Source of the DNA: Clostridiales bacterium
Lineage (GTDB): Bacteria; Bacillota; Clostridia; Oscillospirales; Oscillospiraceae
Assembly (NCBI GenBank): GCA_021205455.1
Contig: JAJPXL010000079.1
Span: 1 to 63,979, forward strand
DNA: 63,979 nt
Reading direction: 5' to 3'
Of this stretch, positions 1 through 9,229 are shown piece by piece (positions within the stretch are counted from its first letter, which is position 1; each line of letters opens with the position of its first letter). Made by a program: the position numbers and the translations under genes. The notes beneath the pieces were generated by a model, which saw only the letters and a list, made by a program, of their open reading frames with translations, was not told the DNA's origin and did not search any database.

Positions 1-180
1 AACTTCTCTGCTTTTTTCTGGGCTTGGGGGGGTCATATCATTTTAGCACATACACCTTTTTATTTTTTCTTTTAAAAAGAGGGCCTATTTTTTCAAACCG
101 GGTTGCTCTCCGTGCATTTCGTATGTGCAGCGCTGATGAGCGCAGCCCAGGAGGAGCCTCGTTATAAGCAAGGCCCGCGA

Positions 181-210
181 AAAAGGCCGGACATCGCTGT
201 CCGGCCTTTT
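181..210 (-). terminator. Terminator of the fructan operon
   Basis: A 13-bp perfect stem (arms 181-193 and 198-210) with a 4-nt loop. On the minus strand it ends in a short T run, just past the stop of the secreted GH32 gene. Bases 1-180 hold no gene I can support. Confidence 0.85.
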
Positions 211-231
211 CCATGTGTCGCTCAGGCGGCG

Positions 232-2604
232 TTATTCGTAAATGGAGCCCATCTCGGCAACGTACAGCTCCGCCACCGTCACGCTTCCGCCCTGGGCGAT
301 GAGGGAGAGCCCGTCGGAGTCCTCCCCCTCCGGGTAGGCCCGCATGGAGATGGCCTTGGTGTCGTTGAAGAACCCTTCCACCAGGGAGCGGTCAAGGTAA
401 ATCTCCATGGTCAGGCTGCCGTCCTCCAGCGTCAGCGCGCCGGATACGGTACCGGTGGTGGAGCCAGCGCCCCGGTTGGTGGTCTCGCCGTGAATCAGGC
501 CGTCCGCAGTGGAGTAGTAGTAGCTGGTCACTTCGGAGCCGTCTCCGCTCTCCAGCAGGTTGACCCCGCACTGCTCCGCCTGAATGTCGGTGAAGGTCAC
601 GCGGATATAGAGCATATCGCCGCTGACCTCCTGGAGCAGGGCGTCCGCTGCCTCCGCCGTCAGGTCCGTCTCATCGATCAGCACCTCCGTCTCCAAATCG
701 TGAAGGTCGTCGGTGGGGGAAACCATCAGGTCGGAGCCGTCGTCGTTCAGCCAGATTTTGCGGGCAAGCCCCACGTTGTGGGCCCAGCCTGCCGCGCCCT
801 GCTCCGCCGCCGAGCGCTGATCCTGCATGATGCTGAACAGGTAGGTCTCGCCGGTCTCCTGATCCACATAGGCGCTGGGACCGGTAAAGACGTTGTCGCC
901 ATAGTCCAGAATGGCGGGGCCGTCCGTATAGGCTTCGTCTGGCGTGAAGGCGCCGGTCTCATAGTCAAAGGTGCCGATGAAATAATACACCTTGTTGTCC
1001 GCAATGGACGCCGGCGCAGGGGAGATAATGAACACATCCTTCGTCACGGTGCCGTCCTCGTTGGACAGGGTCAGCAGAATGGGCAGCTCCCAGCTGGTGC
1101 CGTAGGTCATGCTTTGGTTTTCCATCTCGTAAATCGGGCCGATATACTGCCAGTCCATGTCGATGGTGCCGTCATTCAGCAGCTCCAGCGTCTCCGTCCT
1201 GTAGAGCAGGGCGGTGCCGCCGGTGGTGGTGCTGCTGCCGGAGCAGACCAGCATGTACCAGGCCCCGTCATGCTCCCAGATGTAGGGGTCCCGGAACTCG
1301 CCTGCCCGGCCCTGGCCCTCCTGCTGCACCACGGCCAGCTCGTCATAGATGACCCACTCGGTCAGCTCAGGGTCGGTCAGGTCGGCGGGGTAGGCCACGC
1401 CGATGTTCTGGTTGGAGATCAGCCCGTCATCGGCGTAGGCGTCGTTGCCCGCCGTGAAGAACAGCAGGGGCACGCCGTTCACGTCATAGGCCGCGTTGCC
1501 GGACCAGACGCCGTCCGGTACCACGGAATCCTCCGTGGGGACGATGGCCTCCTTCACCGGCGTCCAGTTCACTAAATCGTCGCTGACCAGGCGGCCCCAG
1601 CAGATGTTGCGCCAGTAGGAGCCGCTCATATTCTCCTGGAAGAACAGGTGATATTTGCCGTTATAGTAGACCGGGGCGTGGGGCTCGTTCATCCAGTACT
1701 GATAGGGGCCGCCGTGGTACTGGGGCTTGTAGATGTCCTCCGTCAGAATGTTTTGCAGCCAGATGTCGTCAAAGTCGATTTCCGGCACGGTGGCCGCCGC
1801 GTAGGTCTCCTCCACCGTCTCGGCAGAGAGGGCGCTTCCGTACAGCTTCAGCTCGTCCATCAGGCCGCTGCACATATTGAGGTAGCCCACGCTCATCTGC
1901 TCCGCCTCGCAGGTGCGGCCCACCACCAGCTGCCGGTTGGCGGCGGCGATGACGCTGCCCTGTTCGATTTCCATGCTGCCGACGTTCTCGCCGTTGAGGT
2001 ACAGGCTCATCAGGCCGTTCTCACCGTCGAATACCGCTGTGACGTAGTTCCACTCGTACTTCTCCAGGTTGGCGTCGCCCCAGAGGGTCAGCCACTCCTC
2101 GCCGGTGCCCACCTCAAAGCAGAGCTTGCCGTACCGCTGGTAGCCCAGCTGGAAGCCGGTGCAGTTGTTCGTGGAGCACTGGGAGATGATGCCAGTGATC
2201 AGCTGGGTGCCGTTCTCCTGGGCATAGGGGTCGTCCCACTCAAAGGTGCGGGGGGCGAACCACACGCTGATGGAGAAGGTGGAGCCCTCCACCTGGAGGT
2301 CGCTCTTGCTGTAAGTGATGCTGGTGGAGCTGCCGTCAAACAGCAGCGCCCCGCCGTACACCGCAGAGGTGCGCCACTGGGGGTCCTGGCTGTCCATATA
2401 AAGGGCGTTGGTGTAGACATAGTTCAGCTCGCCGTCCGGCAGGTTGCCGCTGGCGTCGGTGATGGTGGTGCCGGAGCCCTCGTCAAACGACAGGTAGAGC
2501 AGCAGGTTCTCGTTGCTGTCCGCCGAGCCGCTCTCGCATCCGGACAGGGCTACCACAAGGGCAGCGCAGACCAGCAGCAGCACGCTTAGTAGTTTTCTTC
2601 TCAT
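232..2604 (-). CDS. Secreted LamG-GH32 fructan-degrading lipoprotein
   Basis: This is a 790-aa protein that should cleave fructose polymers (levan or inulin) outside the cell. The N-terminus is a lipoprotein signal with lipobox ALSGC (Cys23). Residues about 33-270 look like a LamG/concanavalin-like domain, and about 295-790 are a GH32 beta-propeller plus C-terminal beta-sandwich. The acidic GH32 motifs are visible: FRDPY near residue 436 (transition-state Asp) and WELP near 505 (acid/base Glu). The nucleophile motif, normally WMNDPNG, reads WMNEPHAP near residue 304, so the usual Asp is Glu. It is the last gene of the operon, 16 nt after fructokinase, with a ribosome site (GAGGTACC) in the gap. 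Exo- or endo-activity, and levan or inulin as substrate, cannot be read from sequence. A fructotransferase activity is also possible. Confidence 0.88.
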   Translation of the reverse strand: MRRKLLSVLLLVCAALVVALSGCESGSADSNENLLLYLSFDEGSGTTITDASGNLPDGELNYVYTNALYMDSQDPQWRTSAVYGGALLFDGSSTSITYSKSDLQVEGSTFSISVWFAPRTFEWDDPYAQENGTQLITGIISQCSTNNCTGFQLGYQRYGKLCFEVGTGEEWLTLWGDANLEKYEWNYVTAVFDGENGLMSLYLNGENVGSMEIEQGSVIAAANRQLVVGRTCEAEQMSVGYLNMCSGLMDELKLYGSALSAETVEETYAAATVPEIDFDDIWLQNILTEDIYKPQYHGGPYQYWMNEPHAPVYYNGKYHLFFQENMSGSYWRNICWGRLVSDDLVNWTPVKEAIVPTEDSVVPDGVWSGNAAYDVNGVPLLFFTAGNDAYADDGLISNQNIGVAYPADLTDPELTEWVIYDELAVVQQEGQGRAGEFRDPYIWEHDGAWYMLVCSGSSTTTGGTALLYRTETLELLNDGTIDMDWQYIGPIYEMENQSMTYGTSWELPILLTLSNEDGTVTKDVFIISPAPASIADNKVYYFIGTFDYETGAFTPDEAYTDGPAILDYGDNVFTGPSAYVDQETGETYLFSIMQDQRSAAEQGAAGWAHNVGLARKIWLNDDGSDLMVSPTDDLHDLETEVLIDETDLTAEAADALLQEVSGDMLYIRVTFTDIQAEQCGVNLLESGDGSEVTSYYYSTADGLIHGETTNRGAGSTTGTVSGALTLEDGSLTMEIYLDRSLVEGFFNDTKAISMRAYPEGEDSDGLSLIAQGGSVTVAELYVAEMGSIYE

Positions 2605-2620
2605 TTCTCAGGTACCTCCT

Positions 2621-3577
2621 CTACAGCCCGGCCTTTTCCAGGACAGCACTCATAGGCTGCACGCTGGAGATGCCGCCGTAGCTTTGGGTGGAGAGGCTTG
2701 CCGCGCAGCAGGCGAACCGGGTCACGGCCTCCAAATCTTCGCCGGCGAGTTCCTCCAGGGGCTTGCCCAAGGTCAGCAGGCGGCTCAGGGCGCTGCCGCC
2801 GAAGATGTCCCCGGCGCCGGTGGTGTCCACCACCTGGATGCCCTTGGGGCTGGCCACTCTGCCGGATACCGTCCCATTGGAGTAATAGCAGCCCTCCGGC
2901 CCCAGGGTGACGAAGGCCAGAGTCACGCCGTAGTCCCGGTGGAGCCGCTGGGCCCCCTCCTCCGGGGTGCAGCCCCACAGGAAGGCGACCTCTTCATCGC
3001 TGATTTTGACAATATCCGCCTGGGCGAGGCCCCACAGGATTTGCTTCTTCGCTTCCTCCAGATCCTTCCACAGAGGTTTGCGGAGGTTGGGGTCAAAGGA
3101 GATGATTTTGCCCTGCGCTTTCGCATAGGCCACCGCCTTTTGGGTGGCGGTACGCACCGGGTCGTCTGTCAGGCTGAGGGTGCCGAAGTGGAAGTCCCGG
3201 CAGTCGTCGATCAGCTCCAGGGCCAGCTCGTTCTCCCGGAGCTGGGTGTCCGCACCAGGCTTCCGGGCGAAGCTGAACGTCCGGTTGCCGGTGCTGTCCA
3301 GGGTGACGAAGGCCAGGGTGGTGAAATAGTCAGGGTCGGCGACGATGCCCTTCGTCTCAATGCCCGCCTGGGCCAGGGTGCCTGAGAGCAGGCTGCCGAA
3401 GACGTCCTCCCCCACCTTGCCCAGCAGGGCGGTCTTGCAGCCGTAGGCGGTCAGCGCCGCCAGCAGGTTGCCGGGCGCGCCGCCGGGATGAGCGGCCAGG
3501 GTGGGGTATCCATTGCTGTCCGTGCCGGTGCAGGCGAAGTCGATCAGCAGCTCTCCGATTGCGGTTACGTCATACAC
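2621..3577 (-). CDS. scrK: PfkB-family fructokinase
   Basis: A 318-aa ribokinase/PfkB-fold sugar kinase expected to phosphorylate intracellular fructose released by the two GH32 enzymes. The N-terminal substrate region has GGAPGNLL (about residues 32-39). The C-terminal signature DTTGAGDIFGG (about 250-260) contains the catalytic Asp and anion hole. The length is normal for the family. It starts 13 nt after the stop of the intracellular GH32 gene and is followed 16 nt later by the secreted GH32 gene, so translation is probably coupled. The fructose assignment rests on operon context and overall resemblance to ScrK. Other ketohexose kinases share these motifs. Confidence 0.9.
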   Translation of the reverse strand: MYDVTAIGELLIDFACTGTDSNGYPTLAAHPGGAPGNLLAALTAYGCKTALLGKVGEDVFGSLLSGTLAQAGIETKGIVADPDYFTTLAFVTLDSTGNRTFSFARKPGADTQLRENELALELIDDCRDFHFGTLSLTDDPVRTATQKAVAYAKAQGKIISFDPNLRKPLWKDLEEAKKQILWGLAQADIVKISDEEVAFLWGCTPEEGAQRLHRDYGVTLAFVTLGPEGCYYSNGTVSGRVASPKGIQVVDTTGAGDIFGGSALSRLLTLGKPLEELAGEDLEAVTRFACCAASLSTQSYGGISSVQPMSAVLEKAGL

Positions 3578-3590
3578 AGTGCATTGCCTC

Positions 3591-5078
3591 CTATCCGTCC
3601 AGGGTCAAATCGTATTTTTCCAGCTCCATCATCACCTGGCCGCCGATGGCCTCGAAGCTGATGCCGTCTGCGGAGGCCAGGGTGGTGATGACGGTGGAGA
3701 GGGCCTGCTCCCCGCCGTTGACGAACACCTCCACGCTGCACCGGTCCAGCAGGATACGGAGCTGAATGGCCCCGCCCTGGCTGCGCACCAGGCATTTTCG
3801 CTCGTGGATGAAGTCCCGGTTGAAGCCGGAGTGCCCTCTGTCCACCCGCAGCACCGAGGTGCGTGGCTTGTAGGTGATCATGGTATAGTGGGTGCTGTCA
3901 TAGGCCACCTTGATGCGGAACATCTGGTAGGCGTCCGGCTGTCCGGGCCGGAGGGTCACGGTCATATCCAGCACCCGCCCGGAGACGCCCGGCAGCATCA
4001 TTTCCTCGCCCACCAGGGCGGAGTGGTACACCCGCCGGCCCCGCAGGGTCTCCAGCTCCCGGATGGGGCGCTGCATCAGCCGCCCGTTCTGAACGGACAG
4101 CTCCCGGGGGGTGCAGATCTGGCCGAACCAGCACCGCTCAGGGTGCTGCACCACGCAGGTGTCCCAGTTCTGCATCCAGGCCACCATAATGCGCCGCCCG
4201 TCGGGGGAGCGGATGGTCTGGGTGGCGTAGAAGTCCAGCCCGTAGTCGATGGCCTGGAGGTGTTCCCGCTGAAACGCACCGGTGGCCGGGTCGCTCTCCC
4301 CGATGAGGCACAGCGTCCCGTTGCCGTTGTGGAACTCCAGCCCCACGGGGGCCATGTCCTGGGGGCTAACCAGCACCACCGTCTTCCCGTCCAGGGGGAA
4401 CACATCCGGGCACTCCCACATCTTGCCAAACTCGTTGTAGCACCGATCCAGCACCGTCTCCAGCTGCCAGTGAATGGCGTCCTCCGACCGATAGATGGGC
4501 AGGGAGCCGCTGCCGTCCGCGGCGCGGTTTCCCACCACGCACCGATAGGTGCCGTCCGCCTCCTGCCAGAGCTTGGGGTCCCGGAAGTCATACCGGCTGC
4601 CGCCCTCGGGCAGGTCCTTCTCGTCCAGCACCGGGTTGCAGTCCAGCTTTTCATAGTCCAGGCCGTCGCCGATGGCGATGCACTGGGTCTGCACATCCCG
4701 GGTGCCGCCGTTGGGCTGCGCCTCTCTGCGGACGCCGGTGTACATCAGCAGGTGCCGCCCGTCCGGCAGCTCGATGGCGGAGCCGGAGAAGCATCCTCCC
4801 GCATCATAGGGCTGGTCCGGGGCCAGGGCGCAGGGGAGATAGCTCCAGTGCAGCAGGTCCGGGCTGACCGCGTGGCCCCAGTGCATTGGCCCCCACTGGG
4901 TACTGTAGGGGTGGTACTGGTAAAACAGATGGTACTGCCCCTTGTAGTAGGAAAATCCGTTGGGGTCGTTCATCCAGCCAATGCGGGGCGTCAGGTGGTA
5001 GCACGGCCTGGGGGACGAGCCGTTCACGGGGTAAGGCCCCTCGTAGTCGCGGGCCTTTTGCAGCGTTTCGCTTGTCAT
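3591..5078 (-). CDS. Cytoplasmic GH32 beta-fructofuranosidase (sucrose/oligofructan hydrolase)
   Basis: A 495-aa GH32 enzyme without a signal peptide, so it should act on imported sucrose or fructo-oligosaccharides in the cytoplasm. All three canonical acidic motifs are intact: WMNDPNGF (nucleophile, about residue 35), FRDPKLW (about 175) and WECPDVF (acid/base, about 220). I chose the ATG at 5078 because GGAGG lies 10 nt upstream; the open frame extends further but has no ribosome site. Sucrose hydrolases of the SacA/ScrB type are this length. No PTS gene is nearby and uptake is by ABC transporter, so the substrate is probably unphosphorylated oligofructan or sucrose rather than sucrose-6-phosphate. 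Confidence 0.92.
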   Translation of the reverse strand: MTSETLQKARDYEGPYPVNGSSPRPCYHLTPRIGWMNDPNGFSYYKGQYHLFYQYHPYSTQWGPMHWGHAVSPDLLHWSYLPCALAPDQPYDAGGCFSGSAIELPDGRHLLMYTGVRREAQPNGGTRDVQTQCIAIGDGLDYEKLDCNPVLDEKDLPEGGSRYDFRDPKLWQEADGTYRCVVGNRAADGSGSLPIYRSEDAIHWQLETVLDRCYNEFGKMWECPDVFPLDGKTVVLVSPQDMAPVGLEFHNGNGTLCLIGESDPATGAFQREHLQAIDYGLDFYATQTIRSPDGRRIMVAWMQNWDTCVVQHPERCWFGQICTPRELSVQNGRLMQRPIRELETLRGRRVYHSALVGEEMMLPGVSGRVLDMTVTLRPGQPDAYQMFRIKVAYDSTHYTMITYKPRTSVLRVDRGHSGFNRDFIHERKCLVRSQGGAIQLRILLDRCSVEVFVNGGEQALSTVITTLASADGISFEAIGGQVMMELEKYDLTLDG

Positions 5079-5166
5079 AAAGAGAGAGCCTCCAAAGTCG
5101 AAGTGATACGATTGCTCAAGCAAAAAGCGTTTTTGTGTGAGAATCAGTAGGAATCGGGATATTCGC

Positions 5167-5197
5167 CGTCCGTGCAGGGCGGTGCCCTGCACGGACG
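5167..5197 (-). other. Intercistronic hairpin behind the binding-protein gene
   Basis: A 13-bp perfect inverted repeat (5168-5180 with 5184-5196, 3-nt loop) sits in the 154-nt gap between the solute-binding protein and hydrolase genes. It lacks a T run. Such hairpins after binding-protein genes commonly protect the upstream mRNA, which would raise binding-protein levels above the downstream enzymes. That role is inferred. Confidence 0.6.
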
Positions 5198-5232
5198 AGT
5201 GTGGTCGGTTTAAAATTTTCTATTCGGTCAGA

Positions 5233-6900
5233 TTATTCCGCCGCTTCCACGTAACGGTCATAGGCAGCCTGGTAAACTTCCAGCAGCTCATTGAGGCCGC
5301 AGCTGTTCTCCAGCTTATCCAGGTAAGCCTGCCACTCCTCATCGGTGGGGCCGCCGTCCTTCAGCCACAGAGCCTCCTGCTCCGCAACGGCATCCTGGAA
5401 GTCGGTCTTATAGAGGTCGATGGTCTCCAGCTCCTCGGCGGTGTACACGCAGTCCAGAGGATAGGTGGAGGTGTCGGTCACATAGGGCATCCAGTACTCA
5501 TACAGGTCGGTGAGGCGCTCGATGGCCCGGTCCTCCATGTAGAAGTACTCGCTGTAGTACTCGCTGAGGATCAGCTTGGGGCCATAGACCTCATAGTAGC
5601 TCTTCAGCTCGCCGGCGCTCTTGCCGTACTGCTCCTGGCTCTCCTCGTCGGTGATGGAGACCCACATACCGTCCTCGTCCTGCTCGGTGAAGTAGGTGCC
5701 GATGGGGCCATACTGGAGCTGCATGACGATCTCGCCGTCATACCACTGGTCGAAGTAGGCCAGCAGGGCCTCGGGGTTCTCGCAGGCGGAGGTGATGTTC
5801 AGGTTGCCGCTGTTGGTGGCGCCGCCGGTGCGGAGGGTGACGTTATAGGTGCCGTCTGGGCCTTCCAGGATGGGCAGGAACACATAGTCGTCCGCGTAGT
5901 CGCCCATCAGCTCCTCAATGTACCACCAGGTGGACACGCCCACATAGCCCTGCTGGCACTTGGCCATCAGCTGGGTGTCGCTCTGGCTGAACATTTCCAC
6001 GTCCATCAGGCCCTCGGCGTACCACTCATGGAAGTAGGTCAGGCACTCACGGTAGGCGTCGGTGACGCAGGCGAAGCTGACGGTGCCGGTGCTGTCCAGC
6101 TGCAGGTCGTTGCAGACATCGTTGGGCCAGTTGGTGAAGCCGAAGCCGGCGTAGAAGATGTTCTGACCCCAGCACCACTGGTCAAAGCCGGTGCTCATGG
6201 GGATGGTGGTGCCGGCGTCGTTGCCGTAATAGGTGGCGCTCATGTCGTTCTCAGCGAAGGCCACCAGGCAGTCGTGGAGCTCATCCAGGGTGGTGGGCAC
6301 TTCCAGGCCCAGGTAGTCCAGCCAAGCCTTGTTAATCATGCTGTACTGGGGGATGGAGTAGATGGAGTAGTCCTCATCCGCGCCAATACCGGCGGTGCCC
6401 ATCTGCTCGGCGGCGGGCAGGCCGTAGATGCAGCCGTCGCTCATGGTGATGGCGGAGCGAATCTCAGGATACTCCTCCAGGATGGCGGTCAGGTTGGGCA
6501 TGGTCTCCTCGTTGATGTAGGGGGTCAGGTCGATGAAGGTGCCGTCCGCGCCGTAGTTGCTCAGGTCGTAGTTGGAAAAGCCAACGCCCATGAAAGCGTC
6601 GGGCAGGGAGTCGCCGGCGATGCGGATGTTGACCTGCTCGCCCAGGGTGTCGGAGGTCATGGTCTCCCAGTTGATGGTGATGCCCACGTTCTCCTGAAGC
6701 TGGTTCAGCACCTCGTTGTCGTCATAGCCGGGGGACAGGGCGGACTGACCGCCTACGATGTCGAACTCCGTCTGCGTTGCAGCTTCGCCGTCACCGTCAC
6801 TGGTGCCGGAGTCGCTGCTGCCGCCGCAGCCGGTCAGCAGGGAGCAGGCCATGGCCGTCGCCAGCAGCAGAGCCAGCAGTTTTTTCGCGTGCTTCTTCAT
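5233..6900 (-). CDS. ABC transporter sugar-binding lipoprotein
   Basis: A 555-aa extracellular solute-binding lipoprotein (SBP family 1, LplA/YtcQ type) that should capture oligosaccharides for the two adjacent permeases. The signal peptide ends in lipobox LLTGC (Cys25) and is followed by a Gly/Ser/Asp-rich linker. The mature protein is rich in aromatic and acidic residues, as in large oligosaccharide-binding proteins of Firmicutes. It lies between the permease genes and the enzymes. The gap to the permease holds another GC hairpin (6943-6962). No ATPase gene is present in the window, so a shared MsmX-like ATPase encoded elsewhere is likely. The substrate is inferred from the GH32 neighbours. 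Confidence 0.9.
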   Translation of the reverse strand: MKKHAKKLLALLLATAMACSLLTGCGGSSDSGTSDGDGEAATQTEFDIVGGQSALSPGYDDNEVLNQLQENVGITINWETMTSDTLGEQVNIRIAGDSLPDAFMGVGFSNYDLSNYGADGTFIDLTPYINEETMPNLTAILEEYPEIRSAITMSDGCIYGLPAAEQMGTAGIGADEDYSIYSIPQYSMINKAWLDYLGLEVPTTLDELHDCLVAFAENDMSATYYGNDAGTTIPMSTGFDQWCWGQNIFYAGFGFTNWPNDVCNDLQLDSTGTVSFACVTDAYRECLTYFHEWYAEGLMDVEMFSQSDTQLMAKCQQGYVGVSTWWYIEELMGDYADDYVFLPILEGPDGTYNVTLRTGGATNSGNLNITSACENPEALLAYFDQWYDGEIVMQLQYGPIGTYFTEQDEDGMWVSITDEESQEQYGKSAGELKSYYEVYGPKLILSEYYSEYFYMEDRAIERLTDLYEYWMPYVTDTSTYPLDCVYTAEELETIDLYKTDFQDAVAEQEALWLKDGGPTDEEWQAYLDKLENSCGLNELLEVYQAAYDRYVEAAE

Positions 6901-6981
6901 AGTGGTTCATTCTCCTTTATAAAATGATGTATGATTTTTGCACCGGCGCAGGGGAGCGCCGGGTTTGCAAACGATGGGGGA

Positions 6982-7890
6982 TCAGCCCTTCACCGCGCCG
7001 GCCATGAAGCCGGACTCGAAATACTTCTGGACGAAGGGGTAGATAATCAGCATGGGGGCCGCTGCCACAACGATGGACCCGAATTTGATCATCTCTGTCA
7101 GCTTGTTCAGCTCGGCGTAGCCGCCGGAGATGGTGGACGCCTGGGCCGCGCTGGCGCTGGACTTGATGAGGATGGTGCGCAGCACCAGGGGCAGGGGCGC
7201 CTGATCGGAGCTCAGATAAATCATGGCGGTGAACCAGTCGTTCCAGTAGGCCACCATGCTGAACACCACCATGACCGCCAGGATGGGACGGGACAGGGGG
7301 ATGACGATGTTCCAAAATAGGCGCAGCTTGGAGGCTCCGTCGATTTCCGCCGCCTCCATCAGCTCCCTGGGGATGCTGTTTTCAATGTAATTCCGGGCGA
7401 TGATCATGTTGGCCACCGAAACGCCGCCAGGGAGGAACAGGGACCACATATTGCCCAGCAGGCCGGTGTCCTTGACCACCAGGTAGGTGGGGATCAGGCC
7501 GCCGCCGAAGTACATGGTGATGATGAAGAAGATACTGATGGCCGTTCTGCCGGGCATATCGTGCTGGCTCAGGGGGAACGCCACCAGGTAAATCATGGTC
7601 ACGGAGAAGAGGGTGCCGACCACGGTGTACTTGATGCTGTTCAGATAGCCGCTGACGATGCTGCTGTCGGCGAAAACCGCCTTGTAGCCGTCCAGGGTGA
7701 AGCCGCTGGGCAGAAGGAAGGTCTTGCCTGCATACACATCGTAGGGGTCAGACACCGACGCCACCAGGACATAGTACAGCGGATAGGCAATGATCAGCAT
7801 AATAATCAGGCAGAAAATCACCAGAATCACGTCGCTGGCCTTGTCGGACAGGCCCTTGGTGCGGCTGACCGTTTTTGTTGTTGATGCCAT
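6982..7890 (-). CDS. Carbohydrate ABC permease, LplC/YtcP type
   Basis: A 302-aa inner-membrane permease with about six hydrophobic segments. The MalG/YtcP-type EAA loop is visible as the stretch around MEAAEIDGASKLRLF (about residues 180-195), which contacts the ATPase. It pairs with the permease encoded 14 nt upstream to form the transmembrane channel. The length and the C-terminus (FVQKYFESGFMAGAVKG) are typical of the LplC/YtcP subfamily, which imports complex oligosaccharides in Firmicutes. Confidence 0.93.
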   Translation of the reverse strand: MASTTKTVSRTKGLSDKASDVILVIFCLIIMLIIAYPLYYVLVASVSDPYDVYAGKTFLLPSGFTLDGYKAVFADSSIVSGYLNSIKYTVVGTLFSVTMIYLVAFPLSQHDMPGRTAISIFFIITMYFGGGLIPTYLVVKDTGLLGNMWSLFLPGGVSVANMIIARNYIENSIPRELMEAAEIDGASKLRLFWNIVIPLSRPILAVMVVFSMVAYWNDWFTAMIYLSSDQAPLPLVLRTILIKSSASAAQASTISGGYAELNKLTEMIKFGSIVVAAAPMLIIYPFVQKYFESGFMAGAVKG

Positions 7891-7904
7891 AACTTCCGCC
7901 CCCT

Positions 7905-8864
7905 TTACACAAAGCTGACGTCCGAGGCTTTGGACGCGATTTTGTTGACGATAATCAGCAGGACGATGTTCACTAAGGTATTGAACAGGCCCACGGCTGT
8001 GGAATAACTGTACTTGGCGTTTTCAATGCCCTGTTCGTAGACGTACACCGCGATAACGTCGCTGGTGGCCTTGTTCAGGTCGGTCTGCAGCAGCCAGACC
8101 TTCTCGAAGCCGATGTTCATCAGGCCGCCTGCGCTCATGATCAGCTGCAACACCGCCATGGGAATCAGCGCGGGAACGTCGATGTTCAGGATACGCTGGA
8201 ACATGGATGCGCCGTCCACCTTGGCCGCCTCGTACAGGCTCTTGTCCACGCTGGAGAGGGTGGCCAGGTAGATGATGGTGCCCCAGCCTGCGTCCTGCCA
8301 GATGCCGGTGGAGATGTAGATGGTGCGGAAGGCTCCGCTCAGGGTCAGGAAGTCTGTCTGCGTCCCCAGAATCAGGTTAATGAGACCGCCGGACGGGCTG
8401 AGGAAGATGCGGATCATACCGCAGAGGACCATGGTGGAGATAAAGTGGGGGGCATACAGCACCGTCTGCACCACCCGCTTGAATTTGCTGAACCGAAGCT
8501 GGTTGATGGCCAGGGCCAGGATGATGGGAACCGGGAAACTCCACAGCAGGCTGTACAGGCTCAGCAGAACGGTGTTGCGAATCATACGCACACAGTTGGG
8601 GCTGCTGAAGAATCGCTGGAACCAGTAAAGCCCCACCCATTCGCTGCCCAGATAGCCCTTGCTGGCTTTGAAGTCACGGAAGGCGATCTGGATGCCGTAC
8701 ATGGGGATGTACTTGTAAATGATGGTGATGACCACTGGGATCAGCAGCAGCAGGTAAAGCTGCCAGTTGGCGGCCAGCCGGGTTTTCAGGGGCACCTTGT
8801 GGACAGCCTGCACCGCCCCGGCCTGCGCCTTTTTTGAAGTCTTTGCGCTCACTTGTTTGCTCAC
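7905..8864 (-). CDS. Carbohydrate ABC permease, LplB type
   Basis: A 319-aa permease and the first gene of the fructan operon. It has a charged cytoplasmic N-terminus followed by a hydrophobic segment near residues 35-55 and about six transmembrane segments. The EAA loop is around YEAAKVDGASMFQRI (about residues 205-220). The LplB family is recognisable from PMYGIQIAFRDFKASKG. The start at 8864 follows a good ribosome site (AAAGGAGTGAGC). Its transcript should begin near 9048, giving a 180-nt leader that carries two LacI-type operator candidates and a hairpin. Confidence 0.92.
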   Translation of the reverse strand: MSKQVSAKTSKKAQAGAVQAVHKVPLKTRLAANWQLYLLLLIPVVITIIYKYIPMYGIQIAFRDFKASKGYLGSEWVGLYWFQRFFSSPNCVRMIRNTVLLSLYSLLWSFPVPIILALAINQLRFSKFKRVVQTVLYAPHFISTMVLCGMIRIFLSPSGGLINLILGTQTDFLTLSGAFRTIYISTGIWQDAGWGTIIYLATLSSVDKSLYEAAKVDGASMFQRILNIDVPALIPMAVLQLIMSAGGLMNIGFEKVWLLQTDLNKATSDVIAVYVYEQGIENAKYSYSTAVGLFNTLVNIVLLIIVNKIASKASDVSFV

Positions 8865-8993
8865 TCCTTTTCTGTTCTTGCTGCTAAAACAGGTACTTGC
8901 TTCTGAATCGCTATCATCTCCTCCTCACGGGTTTGGTGCCGCTTCCAAGAATAAAAAACGTTTCATATTTGTGCTATAAGAAAAACGAATGGG

Positions 8994-9015
8994 ATGGCTG
9001 TGGAAAAACAGCCAT
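8994..9015 (-). other. Hairpin in the fructan operon leader
   Basis: An 8-bp inverted repeat (ATGGCTGT / ACAGCCAT, 6-nt loop) in the untranslated leader, between the two operator candidates. It has no T run. It may be an mRNA-stabilising hairpin. Confidence 0.4.
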
Positions 9016-9054
9016 TTGCACTCGTGTGAAACGTTTTTTCTTCCTGTTAGCAAT

Positions 9055-9083
9055 AGAATACACATTTCCGAAAGCTTTGTCAA
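9055..9083 (-). promoter_or_regulatory. Sigma-A promoter of the fructan operon
   Basis: On the minus strand, TTGACA (9083-9078), a 17-nt spacer and TATTCT (9060-9055). Transcription should start near 9048. An operator-like TGAAACGTTTTT at 9027-9038 lies just downstream of the start, and a second half-site, AAAACGTTTCAT, sits at 8955-8966. Both positions suit repression by the divergent LacI protein. Confidence 0.8.
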
Positions 9084-9168
9084 CGGTTTTTTTGAGGAAA
9101 AATACACTTTCGTCGATATTGCCAATTTTGGTGGCAAATTTTTGTGCAAAATTTTAGACGTTCCCGTG

Positions 9169-9181
9169 TGAAATCGTTTCA
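9169..9181. promoter_or_regulatory. LacI-type operator between divergent promoters
   Basis: TGAAATCGTTTCA is a perfect 5+5 palindrome around a central TCG, matching the TGAAA(C)G(N)TTTCA pattern of LacI/CcpA-family operators. Related sequences occur at 8955-8966, 9027-9038 and 9287-9298. It lies 20 nt upstream of the lacI -35 box. Confidence 0.7.
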
Positions 9182-9200
9182 TAAAATTTCGTGAAACCCC

Positions 9201-9229
9201 TTTACAAACTGAAGCAGAGGGTGTATAAT
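9201..9229 (+). promoter_or_regulatory. Sigma-A promoter of the lacI gene
   Basis: TTTACA (9201-9206), 17-nt spacer, TATAAT (9224-9229). The palindrome at 9169-9181 is upstream and TGAAACGTTATT (9287-9298) lies in the leader, which suggests autoregulation. Confidence 0.85.
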
